Source: CAZJHD01 sp964545855 (GTDB taxonomy: Bacteria > Planctomycetota > UBA1135 > JACQFD01). From it: a stretch of 32,074 nucleotides of DNA. Location of the stretch: assembly GCA_964545855.1 (NCBI GenBank), contig CAZJHD010000048.1, positions 1 through 32,074 on the forward strand, read 5' to 3'. The translations under genes and the position numbers were made by a program. This document shows, in pieces, positions 1 through 7,363 of the stretch; positions within the stretch are counted from its first letter, which is position 1, and each line of letters opens with the position of its first letter. The notes under the pieces are model-generated. The model saw only the letters and a list, made by a program, of their open reading frames with translations. It ran no database searches and had not been told where the DNA came from.

Positions 1-1
1 G

Positions 2-1741
2 CCCCGTCGCGTGCGCGGCCGCGTCTTCCACGCCGACGGTCACGCCCTCACGGGGTTCCGGATCGGCGTCGCAGCGTCCGACGAGGAGCACCAGGCCCTC
101 GCACGGCCCGCGGCCGCCGAGAGCGGTCTCGGCGGCGCCTTCGAGATCGACGTTCCCGCCGACGGCGCCCGCCTCCTCTCCGCCGACCCGGCCTTCACGA
201 CGGTGCTCGCCGGCGTCGCGCGGCTCGGCTCTCCGGAGCGGGAACCCACCGTCGTCGTCGCGCCGCGGCTCGCCGTCGGCGGACGCGTCGTGGACGCGTC
301 CGGCGCGGCCGTCGCCGGCGCCGTCCTCGCGCTCGAGCTCCCGTCCGACTTCCGCGCGCGGTTCCCCGTGGCGCTCGACTTCTCGGAGGTGCTCGAGCCC
401 TCGACGATCTCCGACGACGAGGGGCGCTTCGCGCTCTCCCCCGTCGCGTCGACGCGCGGGACCACGCTCGCCGCGCGCCACGACGGGTTCGTTCCCGCGG
501 CGCAGCCCCTTCCGGAGGTCTCCGATCTGGCGCTGCGCGTCGTCCTCGAGCGGCCCGCGGAAGCGGCGGAGCTCGTGTCCGGCACCGTCGTCGATCCCGG
601 CGGCGTGCCGGTCGCGGGGGCACGCGTCTCCTTCGGGCTCGACGCCACGACCACCGACGACGCGGGAACGTTCCGCTTCGTGCGCGACGATCCGCGCTCG
701 TGGAACACGCGCTTCGGCGCGACGCCGCGCGCGCTGCTGGCGGTGCAGCGCGGCTTCCTCCCGGCGGAGCACCGCCCGGCCCCGGAGCCCGACGGGTCGA
801 TTCGCTGGCCGCGCTCGGTGACGCTGCGGCTCGGCGGCGAGACGCGCGCGGTGGCCGGCGTGGTCCTCGATCCGAAGGGCGCTCCGCTCCCGGGGGCCTG
901 CGTCTGGGTCGACGACCCCACGTTCTTCGGCGTGGGATCGCGGGGCGGTCCGACCCACGTGGAGTCGCTGCTCGCCGGCGAGGGCGACTCCGGGTGGCGC
1001 CGCGTGGAAGCCGACCTCGACGGGAAGTTCCGAATCGACGGGCTCCTCGACCGCGCCTACACGCTGCGCGCGATCGACCCCGCGACGCTGCTGCAGTCGG
1101 AGCCGGTCGTCGCGGCGCCGGGCACCGAGAACGCCGTCGTCCGGATGCCGATCGACGGTCTCTTCCCGAGGGTCGCGGGCACCGTGCGCTCGCGCGACGG
1201 GAAGCCGATCGCGGGCGTGCACGTGCGTCCCCAGTGCGATCCCTTCCGAACGCGCTTCGAGGGGCAGGTGATCGGCACGCACCACGAGGGTCTCGAGGGC
1301 GTCGTCACCGACGCCGAGGGGCGCTTCGCGCTCCGCGACGTGCCGAAGACGCTCGCCTACCTCCGCCTCGACGGGGACACGATCCTCCCCGTCGAGTTCG
1401 GGCGCCACGTGGAGGGCGGCCTCGCCGAGCTCTCGAAGGGCGCGATCGAGAAGCTCGACGTGCGCGTGCCGATGCGCTGCCACTTCCGGGTGGAGCTCCC
1501 GGAGGACGCCGCGCGCGGCGAGATCGCCGTGCTCGACGCCTCCGGGGCGGAACTCTCGATGAACCTCATCCAGGCGTCCGGCCGTTGGGGAGGCGAGCGA
1601 TTCGCCGTCGGCTCCGGTGGCTCCGACGTCCTCGCCGTGGAGGACTCGGGGGTCACGATCGTCCTCTACCGCGACGGCGTCGAGGCGATGCGACGCCCCG
1701 TCGCCCTCGTGCCGGGCGAGATCGTGAGCGTGCGCTTCTGA
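2..1741 (+). CDS. carboxypeptidase-regulatory-like repeat protein (5' partial)
   Basis: The reading frame is open to the left edge, and the first visible residues (VRGRVFHADG) already match the start of a carboxypeptidase-regulatory-like beta-sandwich, so the true start lies upstream. A GTG at 11 is probably internal. At least five such units follow one another. Their opening strands fall near residues 1, 92, 188, 280 and 387 counted from that GTG, each of the form 'V-x-G-x-V-x-D-x-x-G-x-P-x-x-G-A', and most close with a 'D-x-x-G-x-F-x-I/L' strand (for example DDEGRFAL, DDAGTFRF, DLDGKFRI, DAEGRFAL). Such domains act as transthyretin-like structural or adhesion modules in exported proteins. 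No enzyme signature is visible. No signal peptide can be judged because the N-terminus is missing. The gene converges on the M28 peptidase gene with only 13 nt between the two stop codons. The domain call is firm; the role is unknown. Confidence 0.82.
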   Translation, partial: PRRVRGRVFHADGHALTGFRIGVAASDEEHQALARPAAAESGLGGAFEIDVPADGARLLSADPAFTTVLAGVARLGSPEREPTVVVAPRLAVGGRVVDASGAAVAGAVLALELPSDFRARFPVALDFSEVLEPSTISDDEGRFALSPVASTRGTTLAARHDGFVPAAQPLPEVSDLALRVVLERPAEAAELVSGTVVDPGGVPVAGARVSFGLDATTTDDAGTFRFVRDDPRSWNTRFGATPRALLAVQRGFLPAEHRPAPEPDGSIRWPRSVTLRLGGETRAVAGVVLDPKGAPLPGACVWVDDPTFFGVGSRGGPTHVESLLAGEGDSGWRRVEADLDGKFRIDGLLDRAYTLRAIDPATLLQSEPVVAAPGTENAVVRMPIDGLFPRVAGTVRSRDGKPIAGVHVRPQCDPFRTRFEGQVIGTHHEGLEGVVTDAEGRFALRDVPKTLAYLRLDGDTILPVEFGRHVEGGLAELSKGAIEKLDVRVPMRCHFRVELPEDAARGEIAVLDASGAELSMNLIQASGRWGGERFAVGSGGSDVLAVEDSGVTIVLYRDGVEAMRRPVALVPGEIVSVRF

Positions 1742-1754
1742 CGGCGCCGCCGCG

Positions 1755-3218
1755 CTACCCCGCGACCGACACCAGCACCGTCGCCAGCAGCGTCGCGCCG
1801 TCCTGGAGCGGTCCGGCCTCGACGGCCTCGAGCACGTCGTTCTCGCTGTGGTGGAAGTCGAAGTAGCGGGCGGGATCGGGGAGGAGCTCCCCGACGGGCA
1901 CGCCGCGCTGCCGGAGCGGGATCAGGTCGGCACCGCCGTTGCCCTCCACGACGCGCAGCTCGCCGAGGAATCCCGCCGCGGAGACGGCCTCGGCGATGCG
2001 GTCGCGGAGCGCCCCCGTCGCCGTGGTGCCGATGCCGCGGGGCGCGAAGCCGCCTCGGTCGGACTCGATGGCGAAGACGTGCGTCTCCGCGGCGTGCGCT
2101 TCGCCGTAGGCCCGCGCGCCGTCGAGGCCGTTCTCCTCGTTCATGAAGAGGACGCAGCGGAGCGTGCGCTTCGGCCGGATCCCCGCCGCGCGGACGAGAC
2201 GCAGCGCCTCCATCGACTGCACGCACCCCGCGCCGTCGTCGTGCGCGCCCTGGCCCACGTCCCACGCGTCGAGGTGGCCGCCCACGAGAACGATCTCGTC
2301 CGGGAGCTCCGCGCCGCGGATCTCGCCGACGACGTTCCAGCTCCGGCGCGTGCCGTTCCACCGGCAGCCGAGACGCAGCCGCAGGCGGACGGGCTCGCGC
2401 GCCGTGCGGAGCAGCGCCGCGAGGCGCTCGGCGCCGAGCGTGCTCACGGCGGCGGCGGGCACCGCCTCGGTGCCGTCGGCATCGCGCACGCGCATCGCCC
2501 CCGTGTGGGGCGCGTCGTCGAGGCGCGTCGTCATGGAGCGGACGAGGGCCGCGATCGCTCCCGCGCGGGAGGCCGCGATCGCGCCGCGGCTCCGCTGATC
2601 GACGGCGGCGCCGTAGGCGCGGAAGGTGTCGGGGTCGCTCGGATCCATCGCTCCGTCGAAGAAGACGATCTTCCCGCGCGCGCGCGCGTCGAGCCGCTCC
2701 AGCTCCGCCACGCTCCCGACGCGCACCACCTCGGCTTCGAGGCCCTCCGGCGGCGTGCCCGGGCTGCCGCCGAGGGCGCACACGCGCAGCGTCTCGAAGA
2801 CGTCGTCTCCGGCGCGAACGGTCGCCTCCTCCTCCACACCGCGCGTCCAGACGGCCACCTCGACGGGCTCGCGGCGCACGGCGTCGAAGCCGAGGCGGCG
2901 CAGGGTGGCCTCGGCCCAATCGACGGCCGCCGCCGCGCCCTCGGAGCCGGCGAGGCGCTTCGGCGCGAGCAGGCAGAGCTCCGCGAGCAGCGCGTGGGCG
3001 AGGCCCCCTTCGCGCCCGAGGGCCGCGAAGCGGAGGGCCGTCTCCCGCAGGGCCGCCGGCGCCTCGCGCGCGGGGAACGGCTCCGGCGCCGCGGCCCGGG
3101 CGGCGCGGGGGCCCGCAGGCGTCGCCGGATCCGGAGCCGCCGCCGGCTCCACGGCGCAGGAGATCCCGAGCCCCGCGACGCCGGCGAGCAGCGCCGCGCG
3201 CAGGAGCAGGATCCCCAC
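1755..3218 (-). CDS. M28 family metallopeptidase, carboxypeptidase Q-like, exported
   Basis: This 487-residue protein looks like a zinc exopeptidase of family M28, closest in motif layout to carboxypeptidase Q / plasma glutamate carboxypeptidase. The N-terminus is hydrophobic and ends in LGISC at residues 17-21, an imperfect lipobox, so it is probably exported and perhaps lipid-anchored. A protease-associated-like insertion occupies roughly residues 140-280. The catalytic part shows VGGHLDAWDVGQGAHDDG with metal ligands H315 and D327 and catalytic D317, the glutamate pair in MNEENG (E361/E362), ESDRGG with D387, and FHHSEND with H457. All five di-zinc ligand positions expected for the family are therefore present. 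The start is a GTG at 3218 preceded by AAGGAG. It lies 22 nt downstream of the foldase gene and is probably co-transcribed with it. The likely role is trimming dipeptides or peptides outside the cytoplasm. Substrate is not predictable. Confidence 0.9.
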   Translation of the reverse strand: MGILLLRAALLAGVAGLGISCAVEPAAAPDPATPAGPRAARAAAPEPFPAREAPAALRETALRFAALGREGGLAHALLAELCLLAPKRLAGSEGAAAAVDWAEATLRRLGFDAVRREPVEVAVWTRGVEEEATVRAGDDVFETLRVCALGGSPGTPPEGLEAEVVRVGSVAELERLDARARGKIVFFDGAMDPSDPDTFRAYGAAVDQRSRGAIAASRAGAIAALVRSMTTRLDDAPHTGAMRVRDADGTEAVPAAAVSTLGAERLAALLRTAREPVRLRLRLGCRWNGTRRSWNVVGEIRGAELPDEIVLVGGHLDAWDVGQGAHDDGAGCVQSMEALRLVRAAGIRPKRTLRCVLFMNEENGLDGARAYGEAHAAETHVFAIESDRGGFAPRGIGTTATGALRDRIAEAVSAAGFLGELRVVEGNGGADLIPLRQRGVPVGELLPDPARYFDFHHSENDVLEAVEAGPLQDGATLLATVLVSVAG

Positions 3219-3240
3219 GCGCTCCTTCCCTCGAAGAGCG

Positions 3241-5088
3241 CTACTGCGCTCCGTCCTTCGGGGTCTCGGGGTAGGTCAAGTGCAGGGACGCCGACAGCGC
3301 TTCCGAGGAGACCATTTCCTGCAGCTTCTCGCGCCGGAGCTCCGACACGATCGCGTCGCGCGCCTGGGACCAGTCGACGGCCGTCATGTCCGGGAGGCCC
3401 GGCTTCACCCGCTCCTTCACGCGCACGACGTACACGGCCTTCTTCTCGCTCGAGGCGTCGACGAGGGGACCGCCCACGTCGCCCACGGCGAGCGCGAACG
3501 GGTCGACGGGAGCGCCAGGGCGCTGCGCGCCGAATCCGCGCTGCTCCGCGAGGAAGCGCGACACGTCGCGCGGCGCGTCCGCGAAGTCGGGGTCCTCGCG
3601 GCGCGAGCGGGCGATCGGCGCGAGCGTCTCGCAGGCGAGGCCACGCTCCGACGCGAGACGCACGAGCCGGTCGTCGCCCGTGGCGTCCTTCAGCGCGTCG
3701 GCGAGCTTCAGCATCTCCTCCTTCGCGGCCGCCTGCGCCTTCTCGTCGAGATAGTCGGCGAGGATCTCCGAGCGGATCTCCTCCACCTCGGGGATGCGCG
3801 ACGGGTTCTTCTTCACGAGGCGCGTGATCTGGATCGCGCCCGGCGCCGCCTGGTAGGTGGGGAGGAGCTCTCCCTCCTTGGCGTCCGTGAGCGGGATCTG
3901 GATGCCGGGGCAGCCGTGCACCGGGATCGTCGCGACGTCCGCGTAGACCTTCGGGTCGCCGGAGGTCCAGTGGGCGAGGCCGTACTTCTCGCCGATCGTC
4001 TTCAGATCGAAGCCCGGCTGGCTCAGCGCCTCGCGCACCTCGCTCGCGACCTTCTCGAGGGCGCGGGCAACGCGGGTCTCGCGGATCGCGCGGTCCTTCA
4101 CTTCGTCGAACTCGAAGTAGACGGGCGCGCTCTCGGGGAGCGTCACCGCGGGATCGGCGCCGGGATCGGCCGACTTCCGGAAGCGCACGGCCTTCGCGAG
4201 GTCGAAGTACGTCCGGGCGTCCGAGTCCTGCACCGTCGCGGCGGCGACGAGCGCCTCGAAGGCCTCCGCCTGCGCCGCCGACGGATCGAACACGGCGAGG
4301 CCCTCGAGGACGAAGGTCTCGGGGCGGCGGAACTTGCTGTTCTCGAACTCGTCGCGCGCCGAGAACCACGACTGCAGGTCGTCGTTCGTCACCTTCTCGG
4401 GGTCGAGCTTCGCGCGCGCGTCGGCGATCGGAAGACTCGCCACCTCGAAGGTGAACCGCTCGTTCTTCTCGGCCCAACGCGCCACGATCTCGTCGCCCGA
4501 GGGCACGGGCACCTGCGCCTGCAGGATGCTCATCACGCGCTTCAGCAGGAGCGCCTCGCGGAGCGCCGCTTCGAAGGTCGGGATCGGCAGGGAGAGGTGG
4601 CGGCAGACGGCGCGGTACTGGTCGGCCGTCTCGAAGGCCTCCGTCACCCAGTCGGAGAGCTCCTCCTTCGCGATGGCGATTCCCTGGTCGCGCGCGAGGG
4701 CCGTCAGCAGCATCGCCTGCAGCACCTCGTTGTTCTTCGACTTGTGGTCCCCCGCCGCGCCGAAGCCGACGAAGAAGAACTCGAAGAGCTTCTGCTGGAG
4801 GTTGCGGACCTGGCCCGACTGAGCGATGGCCCAGAGTCCTCCGCGGCCCTGCTGCGTCGGCGGGAAGAACACCTCCAGGGCGAGACCCGCGAGGGCGCGG
4901 TCCTCGGGCGTGAACTTCTTCTTGGCGCCCGACGGCAGCGTGACATGCATCTCGCTCGGCCCCGTGCGGTCGGGGGCGAACGTCGCGATGACCGCTCCGG
5001 TGATCGTGAAGGTGAGCAGCGCGAAGATGGCGACCCCGATCATCACGGGACCGGTCTGCATCTTCTTGAAGGTCTGATACAGCGACAT
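3241..5088 (-). CDS. membrane-anchored SurA/PpiD-like peptidylprolyl isomerase or chaperone
   Basis: This 615-residue protein has a short cytoplasmic N-terminus, one membrane segment at about residues 15-37, and a long extracytoplasmic part. That is the layout of PpiD, the inner-membrane-anchored periplasmic foldase. A SurA/PpiD-type N-terminal chaperone region follows the anchor, with helices around NNEVLQAMLLTALARDQGI, and a 'VTNDDLQSWF' helix near the middle matches the PpiD 'v-t-d-x-e-l-x-x-y' pattern. The C-terminal third has parvulin-like strand motifs ('FALAVGDVGGPLVDASSEK', 'AVYVVRVKERVKPGLPD'). I do not see the canonical 'ASHILV' start of a catalytic parvulin domain, so it may be mainly a chaperone. 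ATG start at 5088. The 175-nt gap to scpB makes its own promoter possible. A second foldase gene lies just upstream in the same direction. Family call is good; enzymatic activity is uncertain. Confidence 0.8.
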   Translation of the reverse strand: MSLYQTFKKMQTGPVMIGVAIFALLTFTITGAVIATFAPDRTGPSEMHVTLPSGAKKKFTPEDRALAGLALEVFFPPTQQGRGGLWAIAQSGQVRNLQQKLFEFFFVGFGAAGDHKSKNNEVLQAMLLTALARDQGIAIAKEELSDWVTEAFETADQYRAVCRHLSLPIPTFEAALREALLLKRVMSILQAQVPVPSGDEIVARWAEKNERFTFEVASLPIADARAKLDPEKVTNDDLQSWFSARDEFENSKFRRPETFVLEGLAVFDPSAAQAEAFEALVAAATVQDSDARTYFDLAKAVRFRKSADPGADPAVTLPESAPVYFEFDEVKDRAIRETRVARALEKVASEVREALSQPGFDLKTIGEKYGLAHWTSGDPKVYADVATIPVHGCPGIQIPLTDAKEGELLPTYQAAPGAIQITRLVKKNPSRIPEVEEIRSEILADYLDEKAQAAAKEEMLKLADALKDATGDDRLVRLASERGLACETLAPIARSRREDPDFADAPRDVSRFLAEQRGFGAQRPGAPVDPFALAVGDVGGPLVDASSEKKAVYVVRVKERVKPGLPDMTAVDWSQARDAIVSELRREKLQEMVSSEALSASLHLTYPETPKDGAQ

Positions 5089-5101
5089 GCGCGTGGGCGT
5101 C

Positions 5102-5190
5102 CTGGAGGAGGCGTCGAGTCGCCGGCGGCGCGTCGCGCGCCGGCAGGGAGGGAAATCGAAGGACCGGAGGCTGGAGGAGGAGGCGTCGAG
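5102..5190. repeat. short direct repeat and GC hairpin in the scpB-foldase gap
   Basis: The 175-nt space between scpB and the PpiD-like gene contains ctggaggaggcgtcgag at 5102-5118. Nearly the same string, with one extra agg, occurs at 5171-5190. Between them, 5121-5127 and 5138-5144 can form a 7-bp GC stem with a 10-nt loop. No T-tract follows on the minus strand, so a standard intrinsic terminator is not supported. Its function is unknown and it may be incidental in such GC-rich DNA. Confidence 0.35.
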
Positions 5191-5263
5191 AGGGACGGAT
5201 CGGAGGGAGCGTTCGCGGCCCGCGCAGGAGCTCGCCGGCGCCCGAAGCGCCGCACGCGCGGAC

Positions 5264-6157
5264 CTACGAGCGCGTGAGCTCCTCCACCGTGGGAAGGTCC
5301 TTCAGCGTGGAGAGATGGAATCGGTCGAGGAACTCCCGCGTCGTGCCGTACTGGAGCGGCCGTCCGGGCACGGGGGCGCGCCCGGTGACGCGGACGAGGC
5401 CGCGCTCGAGCAGCGATCGGAGGATGGGGCCGACCTGCACGCCGCGCATCGCCTCGATCTCGCTCTTCGAGACCGGCTGGCGGTACGCGACGATCGCGAG
5501 CGTCTCGAGAGCGGCGGCCGAGAGGCGCTCGCGCTTCTGCTCGCCGCGAAGGCCGGCGACCCAGCGGGCGAGCGCCGGGTCGGTGAGGAAGCGGTAGCCG
5601 CCGGCGATCTCCGTCAGGGCGAAGGGAGACTCGATGGTCCGAAGGCGTTCCGCGAATCCCTCCAGGGCGGATCGGAGCCGGCCCTGGGGCTGGCCGAGGA
5701 GCTGGGCGAGGCGCGCCGCGGGGATCGGGCGGTCGGACGCGAAGACGAGCGCCGCGGCGACGCGCCCGACGAGCTCGGGCGTGGCGTCGTCGGGGAGCGC
5801 CGGGAGCGCGCGGTCGTCCGCGTTCGCGTCGGGGACGGGGTCGGGCTCCGACGCGGCGTCCTCGGTTTCGTCGCCGGCCTCGAGCTCGGAGGCTGCCGCG
5901 TCGCCGCTCGACGCGTCGCCCGTGTCGATCGACGCGTCCGGCTCGCACGTCTCCTGCGCGTCGCTCGACTCCGGCTGCGCCTTGCGCCGGCGCGCGCCGC
6001 GCGGCGACCGACGCGGCTGCGGCACGTGGAGATCGTCGACCACCTGCGCCACCTCTTCCGGCGCCGCCTCCTTCGGCTCGGGCACGGACGCGCCGGCGGC
6101 CTCCTCGGCTTCGAGGAGGGCCGCGTCGTCGCGGACGGGCTCGTCGGATTCGGGCAC
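5264..6157 (-). CDS. scpB: segregation and condensation protein ScpB
   Basis: ScpB is a kleisin-associated winged-helix protein that works with ScpA and SMC in chromosome organisation and segregation. The C-terminal ~190 residues carry the family pattern. 'TPELVGRVAAALVFASDRPI' begins the first winged helix, 'ALTEIAGGYRFLTDP' is the typical wing, and 'AALETLAIVAYRQPVSKSEI' followed by 'MRGVQVGPILRSLLERGLV' is the diagnostic second winged helix. A long N-terminal extension of about 115 residues, rich in Asp, Glu, Pro, Ala and basic patches, is predicted to be disordered; typical ScpB proteins lack it. The frame is open back to an ATG at 6265, but that ATG sits inside a near-perfect palindrome, so I prefer the GTG at 6157 (297 residues). 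Further in-frame GTG codons around 6025-6055 are also possible. ScpA is not in the window, so the usual scpA-scpB pairing is either broken or lies elsewhere. Confidence 0.9.
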   Translation of the reverse strand: MPESDEPVRDDAALLEAEEAAGASVPEPKEAAPEEVAQVVDDLHVPQPRRSPRGARRRKAQPESSDAQETCEPDASIDTGDASSGDAAASELEAGDETEDAASEPDPVPDANADDRALPALPDDATPELVGRVAAALVFASDRPIPAARLAQLLGQPQGRLRSALEGFAERLRTIESPFALTEIAGGYRFLTDPALARWVAGLRGEQKRERLSAAALETLAIVAYRQPVSKSEIEAMRGVQVGPILRSLLERGLVRVTGRAPVPGRPLQYGTTREFLDRFHLSTLKDLPTVEELTRS

Positions 6158-6240
6158 GGTCGTGCGAGCCAGGGTCGGGCCGGCTCGCGGGGCGAGGAAA
6201 GTACCAGCCGGAGACCCCCGAGGCGACGGCGGGGCCCGGC

Positions 6241-6273
6241 TCCCGGGAAAGGGGTCTGACCCCATTCCCGGGA
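6241..6273. repeat. 33-nt near-perfect palindrome (REP-like)
   Basis: The arm tcccgggaaaggggtc (6241-6256) and the arm gaccccattcccggga (6258-6273) are reverse complements with a single A-A mismatch, around a central t at 6257. It sits in the 132 nt between the parvulin lipoprotein gene and the preferred scpB start. From family knowledge, 'ggggtctgacccc' cores flanked by cccggga arms resemble dispersed palindromic (REP-type) elements of environmental bacteria. No transposase gene is present here. It could also form a strong hairpin at the 3' end of the upstream message, but no T-tract follows. Only one copy is seen in this window. Confidence 0.75.
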
Positions 6274-6289
6274 CCTTCGCCGCTCGCCG

Positions 6290-7363
6290 TCAGCGCTGCG
6301 GCAGGATCTCCACGTCGTAGCGGCGGCCCTGCTTGCGCATGTAGGTCTCGTACTCCGTGCGATCGATCGGGAGGTCCTGCAGGCCCGACCGGATCTCGTC
6401 CTCGTGCGCGGCGAAGGGCGCGTCGCGCCCCGGGATCCGCTCCAGCACGCGGAAGATGCGGAAGACGGCGACGCCGCCGCGCGCATCCTCGATGGGCCCG
6501 CCGATCTCGCCGACGGGCGTCGCGAAGGCAGGCTCCACGAGGGGATGCTCCAGCTCGCGGTCGAAGGGCGGCAGACGCCCTCCATCGCGTCGCGAGGGCG
6601 CGATCGACTCGTTCCGCGCCAGCACGGCGAAGTCGGCCCCGTCGCGCGCGCGCTGGAGGACCGCCTGCGCCGCCGCGCGGTCGCGCACGGCGATCTCGCG
6701 CACCACGACGCGCTCGTTGCAGATCTCGTCGTAGCGGACGAGGAGCGCCGCGAGCCGGCTCGTCTCGACGAAGGACCGCAGACGCGCCGCGTACTCGCCG
6801 CTCGACGTCTGCAGGTCCTCCGCGAAGAAGCGGTCGAGGCTCATCTCGGGCCCATACTCGAGCTCGAGGCGCTCCCGCAGGTGCTCGAAGGCCTGGCGCA
6901 CACCCGCGTCGACGTCCTCGGCGCGCACCACGACGCCGAGTCGCCGCGCCTCGGCGCGGAGGATCGCGTCGCCAGCGAGCTTGCGGATGACCTCGAGGGT
7001 CACGTCGCGATGGTGGAAGAGGAGCGCCTCGAAGGCCTGACCGACGGTGATCGCCTCGCCGGCGGCGCGCGCGACGAGGCGCTCGGCCTCGGGCCGCGAG
7101 CCCGTCGCCTGCGCCGACGCGGGACCGGACGCGGACTCCCGGGACGCCTGCGGCGCCGGGATCGCGGGGCGCTCACGCGGAGGCGCCAGCTCGCGTGCGA
7201 CGGGCGTCCCTCCGGGCGCGCCGTCGACCGCACGCGACGCGCCGCAGGCCGCGAGGGCGGCCGCCAGGATCGCGCCGAGCCCCGCCCGCGTGCCGTGGAG
7301 TCCCCGTCGCGCGAGGTCGCTCAGCGGTATCGCAGCATGCGCTGCACCTGGACGCCGTGGCAC
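6290..7363 (-). CDS. parvulin-type peptidylprolyl isomerase lipoprotein (SurA/PrsA-like)
   Basis: This is an exported proline isomerase and chaperone of the SurA/PrsA class. A basic-hydrophobic signal sequence ends in an exact lipobox, LAAC, at about 7244-7255, so the mature protein should be lipid-anchored outside the cytoplasm. A Pro/Ala-rich linker follows, then a SurA-like helical region (AGEAITVGQAFEALLFHHRD onward). The parvulin domain comes last: 'VVVREIAVRDRAAAQAVLQR', 'GADFAVLARNESIAPSRRDG', then 'LVEPAFATPVGEIGGPIED' and 'GVAVFRIFRVLERI'. The start is unclear. No ATG, GTG or TTG lies between the upstream gene's stop and the signal peptide. The nearest standard codon is GTG at 7363, inside the upstream gene and giving a 357-residue product. 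A CTG at 7324 would overlap the upstream stop as CTGA and give a more normal 27-residue signal peptide. The gene is probably in the pseudopilin operon. Confidence 0.82.
   Translation of the reverse strand: MPRRPGAAHAAIPLSDLARRGLHGTRAGLGAILAAALAACGASRAVDGAPGGTPVARELAPPRERPAIPAPQASRESASGPASAQATGSRPEAERLVARAAGEAITVGQAFEALLFHHRDVTLEVIRKLAGDAILRAEARRLGVVVRAEDVDAGVRQAFEHLRERLELEYGPEMSLDRFFAEDLQTSSGEYAARLRSFVETSRLAALLVRYDEICNERVVVREIAVRDRAAAQAVLQRARDGADFAVLARNESIAPSRRDGGRLPPFDRELEHPLVEPAFATPVGEIGGPIEDARGGVAVFRIFRVLERIPGRDAPFAAHEDEIRSGLQDLPIDRTEYETYMRKQGRRYDVEILPQR

Noticed and set aside
1742..1754. Bidirectional terminator between the two convergent genes
   Set aside because: Only 13 nt separate the stops and no stem-loop with a T-tract is visible.
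5121..5144. GC-rich hairpin as an intrinsic terminator between scpB and the PpiD-like gene
   Set aside because: The stem is only 7 bp with a 10-nt loop and no T-run follows on either strand.
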